DNA of 64,000 nt from Pikeienuella litoralis (GTDB lineage: Bacteria > Pseudomonadota > Alphaproteobacteria > Rhodobacterales > Rhodobacteraceae): positions 248,001 through 312,000 of the forward strand of contig NZ_JBBHER010000002.1 in the NCBI RefSeq assembly GCF_037646705.1. The letters are read 5' to 3'. Under the pieces are notes generated by a model that was not told the DNA's origin, ran no database searches, and was given only the letters and a program-made list of their open reading frames with translations. How positions within the stretch are numbered: the first letter of the stretch is position 1; every line of letters starts with the position of its first letter. Positions 25,609-34,062 of this stretch are shown here, piece after piece. The position numbers were made by a program, and so were the translations under genes.

Positions 25609-26739
25609 ATGTCAGAGATGACCAGACAGGACTACGACGCGTTTCGCGAGGTGATGCGTCGGCTGGCGGTCGAAAAGGTCGCGCCGCACGCCGCGGAGGT
25701 CGACAAGACCCGGAAGCCGCCGCTGAAGGCCTATGAGGCGTTTCGCGACGCCGGGTTGCTGGCGCTGCCCTTCGCTGAATCGCTCGGCGGGCAGGAAGGC
25801 GATCTCATGTCCCAGGTGATCGCGGTCGAGGAGATGGCGCGCGTCTGCGGGACGTCGGGCCTGACGCTGATGACCGGCTGGGCGGCGCTCGATCCGCTGG
25901 TGCGGTTTGGCGCGCCCGAGTTGATCGAAAAGATCGTGCCGTCCCTCGCGGCGGGCGACACGGTTGCGGCCTGGTGCCTGACGGAGCCGCAGGGCGGGTC
26001 CGATCTGCCCTCGCTCAAGACGAAGGCGGAACGCGACGGCGACGACTGGGTGATCAACGGCGTCAAGCGCTTCATCACCAACGCGACATGGGCGGACTGG
26101 TATCTCGTTCTCGCGCGCACCGGCGAGAAGGCCTACGGGATCTTCATGGTTCACCGCGACGATCCGGGCATTTCGTTCGGCAAGCTGGAAGCCAAGATGG
26201 GGCTGCGCGGCAGCCCGACCGCGGACGTCATCTTCGACAATTGCCGCATTCCCGCCAGCCGCGCGGTGGGCGACACCACCATGGGCTACAAGCACATGAT
26301 GGTCTCGCTCACCATCTCCCGCCCGCTGATCGCGGCGCAGGCGCTGGGGATCGCGCAGGGCGCGCTCGATCAGGCGGTGAGCTACACGCGGGACCGCAAG
26401 CAGTTCGGCCAGTCGATCTCCCGCTTCCAGCTTCTGCGCGGCATGATCGCCGACATGGCGGTGAAGATCGAATCTTCGCGCCTCCTCCTGCACCGCGCGG
26501 TCGAGGCGATCGAGGCCGATCCCACCACGGGGCGCACGCTGGCGTCGATGGCGAAGCTGCTCTGCAGCGACACCGCGATGTCCGTCACCACGGACGCCGT
26601 GCAGCTGCATGGCGGCTACGGCTATCTTGAGGACTATCCGGTCGAGCGCATGATGCGCGACGCCAAGATCACCCAGATCTACGAAGGCACCAATCAGATC
26701 CAACGCATGATCATCGCCAAGAGCGTCTATGGCGATTGA
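25609..26739 (+). CDS. Acyl-CoA dehydrogenase
   Basis: This 376-residue flavoenzyme should oxidise the alpha-beta bond of an acyl-CoA thioester. N-terminal helical, middle beta and C-terminal helical domains are all present. Visible signatures are CLTEPQGGSD (FAD and substrate contact), FITNATWADW, and the C-terminal YEGTNQIQR, where E359 is the expected catalytic base. ATG 25609 was chosen; the frame is open to 25561 but that part overlaps the racemase gene. Its 3' end overlaps the next CoA-transferase by 11 bp. Confidence 0.92.
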   Translation: MSEMTRQDYDAFREVMRRLAVEKVAPHAAEVDKTRKPPLKAYEAFRDAGLLALPFAESLGGQEGDLMSQVIAVEEMARVCGTSGLTLMTGWAALDPLVRFGAPELIEKIVPSLAAGDTVAAWCLTEPQGGSDLPSLKTKAERDGDDWVINGVKRFITNATWADWYLVLARTGEKAYGIFMVHRDDPGISFGKLEAKMGLRGSPTADVIFDNCRIPASRAVGDTTMGYKHMMVSLTISRPLIAAQALGIAQGALDQAVSYTRDRKQFGQSISRFQLLRGMIADMAVKIESSRLLLHRAVEAIEADPTTGRTLASMAKLLCSDTAMSVTTDAVQLHGGYGYLEDYPVERMMRDAKITQIYEGTNQIQRMIIAKSVYGD

Positions 26740-27976
26740 GATGAAGACGAAAGGCATCCTGGACGGCGTGACCGTTCTCGATCTCAGCGAGGTGTATCAG
26801 GCGCCGCTGGCGGCGCAGGTGCTGGGGGATTTCGGCGCGACCGTGATCAAGATCGAGCGGCCCGGCTCCGGCGAGATCCTGCGCAACTATGACGCCCACG
26901 CCTCGGCGCATGGACTGATGAGCAGCTATTTCGCCGCCGTGAACCGCAACAAGCGCTCGCTCGTCGTGGACCTGAAGACGGACGCGGGGCGCGCGGTGGT
27001 CTCGCGCCTCGCGGCCGGCGCCGATGTCGTGATGCACAATTACCGGCCCGGCGTGATGGAGCGCCTCGGCCTCGGTTTCGAGCGGCTCAGCGCCGCGAAT
27101 CCGCGTCTCGTCTATGCGGAATCCAGCGGCTACGGCCCGACCGGGCCGCTCGCGCAGAATCCCGGGCAGGACATGGCGATCCAGTCCCTGTCGGGGATCG
27201 CAATGGGCAACGCGCTGCCGGACGGCACGCCGGCGCTGATCAACACGCCGGTGATCGATTTCGCCGCCGGCATGGTCCTGGCGCAGGGGATCACCCTCGC
27301 CCTGCTGGAGCGCGAGCGTTCCGGCAAGGGCCAGAAAGTCAGCACCTCCCTGCTGAACGCCGCGATCGCGATACAGAGCCTCGAGGCGGCGTCCCAGCTC
27401 ATGTACGGCTGTGAGACCCGCTGGATCGACAAGGGCCTGAACTATGTCTTCCGGACATCGGACGGCTGGGTGACGGTGTTGGGGTTCTTCCGCGCGAACC
27501 CGCTGCGCCTGCTCTGCAACGCGCTCGGCGTCGCCGATCTCAGCCTGCGTGAGGACATGAACACGCCGGAGCGGCAGCTCGAGAACAAGGCCGTCATCTT
27601 CGATCTCATCCGCGAAGAATTCACGCGCTTCACCACGGCGGAGTGCATGGAGCGCCTCGTCGCGCAGGATATCCTGTGTTCGCCGCTGCTTTCGCTGGCG
27701 GAGGCGGTGGATCACCCGCAGGTCCGGCGCAACGGCATGGTCGTCTCCCTGCCGATCGACGACGCGCCGGATGTCGAGGTCATCGCCAATCCGCTGTCGC
27801 TGTCACGGACGCCGGCCACGATCCGCAGCGGCCCGCCGCGGCTCGGCCAACACACGCACGCCATCCTCCGGGACGCAGGGTTCTCGGAGGAGGACATCGC
27901 CGGCCATGCGGCCGGCGGGGCTTTCGGCATGTCGCTGGAGGCGGACGAAAACAACCGCACTTCAACAGGGAGTTGA
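26729..27976 (+). CDS. CaiB/BaiF (class III) CoA-transferase
   Basis: This 415-residue enzyme should move CoA between carboxylic acids. The nucleophile Asp148 in NPGQDMAIQSLSG corresponds to Asp169 of formyl-CoA transferase. N-terminal GVTVLDLSEVYQAP and DFGATVIKIERPGSG are standard family sequences. It differs from the racemase-like paralogue at 24407-25603, which has His/Asp instead. It lies between the dehydrogenase and the binding protein and probably activates or recycles an acid in the same pathway, alongside the AMP-forming ligase. Confidence 0.9.
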   Translation: MAIEMKTKGILDGVTVLDLSEVYQAPLAAQVLGDFGATVIKIERPGSGEILRNYDAHASAHGLMSSYFAAVNRNKRSLVVDLKTDAGRAVVSRLAAGADVVMHNYRPGVMERLGLGFERLSAANPRLVYAESSGYGPTGPLAQNPGQDMAIQSLSGIAMGNALPDGTPALINTPVIDFAAGMVLAQGITLALLERERSGKGQKVSTSLLNAAIAIQSLEAASQLMYGCETRWIDKGLNYVFRTSDGWVTVLGFFRANPLRLLCNALGVADLSLREDMNTPERQLENKAVIFDLIREEFTRFTTAECMERLVAQDILCSPLLSLAEAVDHPQVRRNGMVVSLPIDDAPDVEVIANPLSLSRTPATIRSGPPRLGQHTHAILRDAGFSEEDIAGHAAGGAFGMSLEADENNRTSTGS

Positions 27977-27980
27977 ACAG

Positions 27981-29141
27981 ATGAGTCTCAATCGCCTCAC
28001 CACATTCTTGGGCTCGGCGGCCATCGCCGCCGCGTCATTCGCGGCGGTCGCGCCCGCGCACGCGGAGGCCAAGGAGCCGTTGCGGATCGGGCTGCTGCTC
28101 AGCATGTCCGGGCCGGCCGCGCCATTCGGAATTCCCGAGCGCGACGTCATCGAGATCCTCGCCAAGAAGATGAACGACGAGGGCGGCGTCGACGGCCGCA
28201 TGATCGAACTCTTCATGTATGACGACGCCACCAACCCGACCGAGGCGGCGCGCGGCGCCACCAAGCTGATTCAGAAGGACAATGTCGTGGCGATCGTCGG
28301 CTCGACCACCGGCAGCGGCACGCTGGCGGCGGGGCCGGTGATGATGCGGTACGAGGTGCCGATCGTCGCGCCGAACGCGACGCTGGCGGTGACGTCGCCG
28401 GAGAACAGCTTCTTCCCGTGGGTGTTTCGCTCACTGACCGGCGATCTGACCAATACGCGGGTGCTGCTGGAGCGGGCGATCGAAGACGGCGCCACGAAGG
28501 TCGGCCTCTTCTATCAGGAGGACGCCTACGGAAAGAACACCGCCGACTTCCTGCAGGAGCTGGCGAAGGAAAAGGGAGTGACCATCGTCGAAAGCGCGGC
28601 CGCGCCCCTGAAGTCGCTTGATCTGACCTCGCAGGCCTCAAAGATTCGCAACGCCGATCCCGAGGTCGTTCTGATTCAGGCTTCGGCGCCGGCGCTGGGG
28701 GCCGCGTTCGTCCGCGCCGCGCGGCAGGTCGGTCTCGATGCGCCGATGTGGGCGCCGCTCGGGCTCGGCCAGAAATCCTTTGTCGACAACAGCGGCGAGG
28801 CCGGCAACGGCATCCGTCTGACGCTCGTCGCGAACTGGGACGATCCGTCGCCGAAAATGCAGACCCTCGGCGACATTCTCACCGCCGCCGGCAAGCCCCC
28901 GCAGGGCTTTGGCGAGGTGATCGGCTCGAACGCGTTCCTGGCCATCGTCGAGGCGTCGAAGTCCATCAGCGGCGAGATCACCGGAAAGGCGATGCGGGAC
29001 GCGCTGGAGAACCTCTGCGGCGTGGAAACCTACTCCGCGGGCACGCTTTGCTACAGCCCGGACGACCACGACGGCTGGAGCCATGATCTTGTGCAAACGG
29101 GGATCATTCAGGATGGAAAATTCGTCACGACCTCTCGATAA
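27981..29141 (+). CDS. LIV-type ABC transporter substrate-binding protein
   Basis: This periplasmic receptor (386 aa) belongs to the Peripla_BP_6 (LivK-like) family. A Sec signal peptide is evident: a basic start, the hydrophobic GSAAIAAASFAAVAP and a probable AHA cleavage near residue 29. The mature protein begins with LRIGLLLSMSGPAAPFG and has the ligand-proximal VGSTTGSGTLA and VPIVAPNATLA segments. GTTGAACAG precedes ATG 27981. It serves the LivHMGF importer encoded upstream; its position after the catabolic enzymes is less usual and ties uptake to metabolism. Confidence 0.9.
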   Translation: MSLNRLTTFLGSAAIAAASFAAVAPAHAEAKEPLRIGLLLSMSGPAAPFGIPERDVIEILAKKMNDEGGVDGRMIELFMYDDATNPTEAARGATKLIQKDNVVAIVGSTTGSGTLAAGPVMMRYEVPIVAPNATLAVTSPENSFFPWVFRSLTGDLTNTRVLLERAIEDGATKVGLFYQEDAYGKNTADFLQELAKEKGVTIVESAAAPLKSLDLTSQASKIRNADPEVVLIQASAPALGAAFVRAARQVGLDAPMWAPLGLGQKSFVDNSGEAGNGIRLTLVANWDDPSPKMQTLGDILTAAGKPPQGFGEVIGSNAFLAIVEASKSISGEITGKAMRDALENLCGVETYSAGTLCYSPDDHDGWSHDLVQTGIIQDGKFVTTSR

Positions 29142-29176
29142 TCGGCTGAATTGATCCTCAGCGACAGGGAAAGCCA

Positions 29177-30847
29177 GTGCAAATCGAGTTCGATTCTGAC
29201 GTGAAGACGGTCGGCGAATGCCTGCGCCAACAGGCGCAGGCGACGCCGGAGCGCGTCGCGATAGACATGATCGGCGAAGCGAGCGAGACTTTCTCTGACT
29301 GTCACCAACGATCGCTCGCGTTCGCGCGGGCGTTCATCGCCGCCGGCCTCGCCATGGGCGAGACGGCGGTCGTCATGGCGCCCAATTGCCTGACCGCGAT
29401 CCACGCCTGGCTCGGCGCCAACCTGGCCGGGGTGGTCGACGTCACCATCAACACCGCCTATCGCGGGCGGGTGCTGGAGCATGCGGTCAATACCGCGAAT
29501 GCGAAGATCCTGATCGCGGAGGCGGGGTTCCTGCCGGTTCTGCGCGAGAGCGAGGCGAATCTTCCGGCGCTGGAGCGCATCGTCTGGTTCCGCGTCGGCT
29601 CCGATCCGGCGCCGGCGAGCGTCCCCGATTTCAAACGGATCGAGATCGTCGCGCTGGACGCGTTCCTCGCCGCCGGCGCGCAAGGCGATTTCGACTTGCC
29701 GACCGTTCGGATGAGCGACATCGCCTCGGTCATCTACACCTCCGGCACCACCGGCCCGGCCAAGGGCGTGATGATGCCGCATGCGCAGGTCTGCGCGCTG
29801 GCGCGGCAATCGGTCGAAGGGCTGCGTCTCGGGCCGGATGACGTGTTCTACTGCTTTCATCCGCTGTTCCATATGGCCGGACGGTTCATGGCCGTGTTCG
29901 CGACGATGATGGCGGGGGGCCGGGTCGTGATCGACACCACCTTCAAGGCCGCGCTCTGGGTCGACCGCGTGCGCGCCTGCGGCGCGACGGTCGGCCTCGC
30001 CCATGGCCCGATGATCGAGATGATCTTCGCGGAGCCGCCGCGCGCCGAAGACTCCGATCACGCCGTCACGAGATTGCTGGCGGCGCCGTTCCCCAAGGCG
30101 ATCGCGGAGGCCTTCGAAGAGAGGTTCCATCTTCGAGGGATCGAGGTCTGGGGCATGACCGAAGTCAATATCGGCGCATGGCGGCCGATAGACGAGCCGT
30201 TGCGGCTCGGGTCATGCGGCCGGGTCAGCGACAAATGGGTGGAGTTGAAGATCGTCGATCCCGACACCGATATCGAATGCGAGGTGGGAACCCCCGGCGA
30301 GATCGTGGTGCGGCCGCGCCACCCCTTCGTCTTCATGAGCGGCTATCTCGGCATGCCGGAGAAGACCGTCGAGGCGTGGCGGAATCTCTGGTTCCATTCG
30401 GGCGACATCGGGTATCTCGACGCCGAGGGCTATTGCTATTTCGTCGACCGGCGCGGCGACCATATCAGGCGGCGCGCCGAGAATATCGCGAGCTACGACA
30501 TCGAGAGCGCGGCGATGGCCCATCCGGCGGTCGCCGAATGCGCGGCGGTCGGCGTGCCGTCCGAATTCGCGGGCGATGACGATATCAAGCTCTGTCTGGT
30601 GCCGCGCCCCGGGCGAACGGCGGCGCCTGAAGCCGTCCTGACCCATCTGGCGGGATGTCTGCCGCACTACATGGTGCCGCGCTATATCGAGACGCTCGAT
30701 CAGCTGCCGCGCACGCCGACCAACAAGATCAGGAAGGCGGAGCTGCGCGAGCGCGGGGTCTCGCCGCAGACCTGGGATCGCAAGGCCGCCGGGATCGTCC
30801 TGCGCGAGTTGATCGCCGCGACGCGCGCGGCGAAGGCGGACGCATGA
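29177..30847 (+). CDS. AMP-dependent acyl-CoA synthetase/ligase
   Basis: The 556-residue enzyme should activate an imported carboxylic acid to its CoA thioester with ATP. Motifs visible are the P-loop YTSGTTGPAKGVM, the adenine-binding WGMTE, SGDIGYLD with the ribose-binding Asp, and the C-terminal lysine in RTPTNKIRKAEL. An unusual NTAY segment and HMAGRFMA-type region (FHPLFHMAGRFM) line the acid pocket. The start is GTG 29177. It is the last gene of the LIV operon, 35 bp after the binding protein. The substrate may be a crotonobetaine-like, aromatic or branched acid; this cannot be read from the sequence. Confidence 0.9.
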   Translation: MQIEFDSDVKTVGECLRQQAQATPERVAIDMIGEASETFSDCHQRSLAFARAFIAAGLAMGETAVVMAPNCLTAIHAWLGANLAGVVDVTINTAYRGRVLEHAVNTANAKILIAEAGFLPVLRESEANLPALERIVWFRVGSDPAPASVPDFKRIEIVALDAFLAAGAQGDFDLPTVRMSDIASVIYTSGTTGPAKGVMMPHAQVCALARQSVEGLRLGPDDVFYCFHPLFHMAGRFMAVFATMMAGGRVVIDTTFKAALWVDRVRACGATVGLAHGPMIEMIFAEPPRAEDSDHAVTRLLAAPFPKAIAEAFEERFHLRGIEVWGMTEVNIGAWRPIDEPLRLGSCGRVSDKWVELKIVDPDTDIECEVGTPGEIVVRPRHPFVFMSGYLGMPEKTVEAWRNLWFHSGDIGYLDAEGYCYFVDRRGDHIRRRAENIASYDIESAAMAHPAVAECAAVGVPSEFAGDDDIKLCLVPRPGRTAAPEAVLTHLAGCLPHYMVPRYIETLDQLPRTPTNKIRKAELRERGVSPQTWDRKAAGIVLRELIAATRAAKADA

Positions 30848-31111
30848 CGGCGGCGACCCGCCCGACCGCCGAGTCCGACCCGAGCGAAGCGCCGCGGGCT
30901 CCGCGCCTGCGGTCGTGAGGCGGGCCGATGACAGAGATGACGACGCCGCGCGACATGGCGCGTGAGGACAGAGACGCCATCACCCGCGCGGGAGGTCGTC
31001 TTCCGGGCGTCAAGGCGTCGCCGAGGGGGGCGCGCATGATGCGCCGCGGCGACGCCTTGGCGCGATGTCGGCGGCGCGCGAACCCCACCCGACAGCAACA
31101 ATGGCCGCAGA

Positions 31112-31843
31112 GTGACCGATAAAGACCCCAAGAAACCCGGAGAGTTGTTTTCCTTCGTGTCCAAACGCGGGACGACAGACGATGACGCGCCCGATCCGGC
31201 GAAGACCGGCGCGAAAAGATCGCGGGGCGCGCGCGTATCGTGGACGCGCGACGACGCCCCGCCGCCGGTCGACCGTATTTGCGAGGCGGCTTTGGCGCTC
31301 TTCGTCGAGAAGGGGTATCGCTCGACGACGCTCGACGCGATCGCGCGGCGCGGCGGGCTGACCAAAGGCGCGATCTACTATTACTTCGACAGCAAGGTGG
31401 AGCTGCTCGCGGAGATACTCGACCGGGTCGAGGCGAGCTATCCGCGCGGCAAGCCCGATTCCGGGGATCCGTGCGAAAAACTGGTGAATTTCCTTCATAC
31501 GCAGGCGAAATGGGCGATTCAGCGCCCGAATGACCTGTTCCTGCTGATGCTGCTGTCGATCGAGTTCAAGGACAACCGCAGCAGGATGGGCAGGAAGGTG
31601 CGCAAGATCTATGACGAGATGTCCGGCGCGATGTCGGAGATCCTGGCGGAAGGGCAGGCGAGCGGCGCCTTTCGCAGTTCATTGTCGCCTCGGCAGCTTG
31701 GCGCATTCTATGTCGCCGCCCATGACGGGCTGATGCTGGAATGGTATCGGGGCGGGCGCACCCTGAAAAAGGGCGAGGAGCTGGTGCAGGCCCTTCGGCA
31801 TGTCATGTTGAGCACGCTCAAACCGGGCCGCCAGGCGGCGTAG
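31112..31843 (+). CDS. TetR/AcrR family transcriptional regulator (second of the pair)
   Basis: An N-terminal tail of about 50 polar residues precedes the TetR helix-turn-helix (CEAALALFVEKGYRSTTL, then GGLTKGAIYYYF). The C-terminal domain has SPRQLGAFYVAAHDG followed by LMLEWYRGG, closely matching the TetR at 17248-18012. It starts with GTG 31112. The gene ends the LIV catabolic region and faces the GH105 gene tail to tail, 136 bp apart. One of the pair probably binds the shared dyads at 20878-20891 and 33094-33107. The 264 bp before it contain no further gene. Confidence 0.9.
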   Translation: MTDKDPKKPGELFSFVSKRGTTDDDAPDPAKTGAKRSRGARVSWTRDDAPPPVDRICEAALALFVEKGYRSTTLDAIARRGGLTKGAIYYYFDSKVELLAEILDRVEASYPRGKPDSGDPCEKLVNFLHTQAKWAIQRPNDLFLLMLLSIEFKDNRSRMGRKVRKIYDEMSGAMSEILAEGQASGAFRSSLSPRQLGAFYVAAHDGLMLEWYRGGRTLKKGEELVQALRHVMLSTLKPGRQAA

Positions 31844-31979
31844 CGCGGCGGCGGCCCGATAACGCGGGCGATCTGGGAGGCGGTGGATCGGGACCGGCGC
31901 TCTCGCCGCGGCGATCGAGCGGGGCGCGCCGGCCGGGCGAGGCGGGGCGTTCAATCCCCGCCTCGGGGCGCGCTGCGGC

Positions 31980-33023
31980 CTATGCGAGGCCGAGTTTGTC
32001 GCGAAGGGCGTGCGCCGCAAGCAGATAGAAGCCCTGGCCGAACAGGGTCGTTCCGAACGCGACGCCGGGGCCGCCGGGCGGCACCGCGACTTTCGGGACG
32101 GCGCCATCCGCGCCAATGGAGCCCTCCACCACACGATAAGCCTTTACGGCGCTGTCGAGGAAATCGGCGTCGACGACGTTCTGCCGAACGGCGGTGGCGG
32201 CGGCGTAGGCGTACATGAGCGTCGCGGACGCTTCGCATTTGGAATAGGGGTCGTCCAGGGTGTGATGGAAATACCCCGAACGATCCTGCAGGTTTCGCAT
32301 CGCCGTCAGGGCGCGCGCGCAGGTGTCCCTCACAAGACTGGCGTGTTCGTGATCGGGCGCGTTGGCGAGCATGTCGACGCTGCACGCGATCAGCCAGCCG
32401 TTGCCGCGGGCCCACAAGGTCGATTGCGGGAAATGATTGGGCTTTTCGCACCATGCATGGCGCGGCAAATGCTCATGCGGGTCAACCAGCCGTTTGACAT
32501 GGATCTCGAACTGCCGGAACGCCTCGTCGATATAACTCTGCTCGCCGGTGACGGCGCCGTAGCGCAGCAGGAACGGGCACATCATGTAGATGAAGTCGAT
32601 CCAGAGCTCCGGCGTCTCCGTGCGGGACGAGATGCCGCCTTCGCGGGTGCGCGGCGCGCGCATCAGCGCGTCCATCTGCAGATGCGCCGCCTCCATGTAG
32701 CGCTCGTCTTTCGTGCGGTGATAAAACGCCAGCAGCGGGTACCCGAGACTGGACGACAGGCTCGCGGTGGGCGTGAAGCTCGACACGTGCCCGGCGGGAA
32801 GATCGAGGCGTTCGCTGTAATTGAGGCAGCCGTCGGAGTTTTGGGTCGCGACCGAACGGTCCATCCATTTGCGAATGGCGGCGATCGGCTCTTCCCGACC
32901 CCAGGTCAGCACGCCAGTCATTGCGGGAGCTTTTTCCCAATAGTCGCGTTCATAAGGGTTGGTGACGGTGTATTCCATCACCCGATCGAGGATCGCCTTC
33001 GAATCCAGAGAAGCGTCGAGCAT
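31980..33023 (-). CDS. Glycoside hydrolase family 88/105 (unsaturated rhamnogalacturonyl hydrolase-like)
   Basis: The 347-residue protein has the alpha6/alpha6 barrel signatures of GH105: WIDFIYMMCPFL with Asp143 at the same position as the catalytic acid Asp143 of YteR, WARGNGWLIACSVDML, and EASATLMYAYA. Family members hydrate the double bond of unsaturated uronides made by polysaccharide lyases. No signal peptide is visible, so it acts in the cytoplasm on imported disaccharides. No lyase or uronate transporter is in the window. The promoter (33090-33118) carries the operator shared with the LIV operon, which suggests TetR control and an unexpected link to that pathway. Confidence 0.88.
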   Translation of the reverse strand: MLDASLDSKAILDRVMEYTVTNPYERDYWEKAPAMTGVLTWGREEPIAAIRKWMDRSVATQNSDGCLNYSERLDLPAGHVSSFTPTASLSSSLGYPLLAFYHRTKDERYMEAAHLQMDALMRAPRTREGGISSRTETPELWIDFIYMMCPFLLRYGAVTGEQSYIDEAFRQFEIHVKRLVDPHEHLPRHAWCEKPNHFPQSTLWARGNGWLIACSVDMLANAPDHEHASLVRDTCARALTAMRNLQDRSGYFHHTLDDPYSKCEASATLMYAYAAATAVRQNVVDADFLDSAVKAYRVVEGSIGADGAVPKVAVPPGGPGVAFGTTLFGQGFYLLAAHALRDKLGLA

Positions 33024-33323
33024 AGTTTCTCCTGTTATTGCAACAATGGGCCAGATTGCGGAATTCGATCCATCATCGCGCCTCTAGAAACATTCCTACG
33101 GGTAGGTATGTATGTCAAGCCTGAACGGCCGGCGCCGTCCACCGCGCCCGGGCGGTCGAAACAGGCCGCCCGAGACGCCCGACCGGACGGGCGCGCTCCG
33201 CCCCTGTCGCGGACCGGACAGGCGCCGCGGCGCCCGCCGGACGCTCTAAATTCACGGCGATCCTTCACCTGCGGCCATGGATCGGATACGCGGGGGCTCC
33301 TCTTCCTCAAAGGGTTCTCCTGG
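33024..33323. other. Divergent intergenic region upstream of GH105
   Basis: The left half holds the GH105 promoter and operator. The right half, up to the methyltransferase-like gene, is GC-rich with no evident site. Confidence 0.4.
33090..33118 (-). promoter_or_regulatory. GH105 promoter with TetR-type operator
   Basis: On the minus strand TTGACA (33118-33113) and GAATGT (33095-33090) are 17 bp apart. The dyad ACCTAC-CC-GTAGGA (33107-33094) fills the spacer. Its core TACCTACCCGTAGG matches the LIV operator and is likewise followed by TTTCTA, so both promoters are probably bound by the same or a paralogous TetR protein. Confidence 0.65.
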
Positions 33324-34004
33324 ATGCTGCCGTGGATACATCTGGCGACGGCGACTGCGCCCGGCGGCGCCTCGCTCCGGCTTCTGCGCCGGGGAGGGGA
33401 GTTTTCCATCCGCCTCCCCGATGGCAATGAGCTGATGAACAGCCGGCGCGCGGCTTCGGAAGAAGCGCTGGCCACGCTGGCTGTGGATCGGCTGGCCGGG
33501 CGGCGGGCGCCTCGCATTCTGATCGGCGGGCTCGGCATGGGATTCACCCTTCGCGCCGCGCAGGCCGCCGCCGGGCCCGACGCGCGCCTGATCGTGTCGG
33601 AGATCGTGCCCGAGTTGATCGCCTGGGCGGGCGGGCATATGGCGGACCTGTTCGGCGCCTGCCTCGCCGATCCAAGGGTCGAGGTGAGAGCCGGCGACGT
33701 CGGCGCGGTGATCCGCGGGGCGACGGCCGCGTTCGACGCGATTCTCCTCGATGTCGACAACGGCCCGGACGGCCTGACCTTCGCCGCCAACGACGCGCTC
33801 TATGGCGACGCCGGCCTGCAAGCGGCGCGGCGGGCGCTGACCCCCGGAGGCGTCCTCGCCGTCTGGTCCGCCGCGCCCGACTCCGGGTTTTCGCGGCGGC
33901 TGTCCCGTTGCGGGTTCGAAACCGGCGCGCCGAAGATCCGCGCCGCGCACGGGAAACGCGGCGCGCGCCACACGATCTGGCTCGCGGTCCCGATCGCGGG
34001 TTGA
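33324..34004 (+). CDS. Spermidine synthase-like methyltransferase-fold protein
   Basis: This 226-residue protein contains the nucleotide-binding LIGGLGMGFTLRAAQ and LIVSEIVPELIAWA, then AILLDVDNGPDGL, a pattern shared with spermidine synthase-family proteins of the Rossmann methyltransferase fold. It lacks the N-terminal beta domain of true spermidine synthases and is shorter than their 280-300 residues, so the substrate is unclear. ATG 33324 follows AAGGG. It stands alone, with the exporter operon convergent to its 3' end. Confidence 0.7.
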   Translation: MLPWIHLATATAPGGASLRLLRRGGEFSIRLPDGNELMNSRRAASEEALATLAVDRLAGRRAPRILIGGLGMGFTLRAAQAAAGPDARLIVSEIVPELIAWAGGHMADLFGACLADPRVEVRAGDVGAVIRGATAAFDAILLDVDNGPDGLTFAANDALYGDAGLQAARRALTPGGVLAVWSAAPDSGFSRRLSRCGFETGAPKIRAAHGKRGARHTIWLAVPIAG

Positions 34005-34062
34005 TGCGCGCTGTTCTGGCTCGAAAGGCGGGCTGCCTGTCTCCCGGATCGCTCCGGCTGGT

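Noticed and set aside
30844..30918. 24-codon frame starting with ATGA at the ligase stop codon
   Set aside because: It is short, low in complexity and has no recognisable product; the coupling-like overlap is probably chance.
32010..33323. Long upstream extension of the spermidine-synthase-like frame
   Set aside because: This part is antisense to the GH105 gene; family similarity begins only at ATG 33324.
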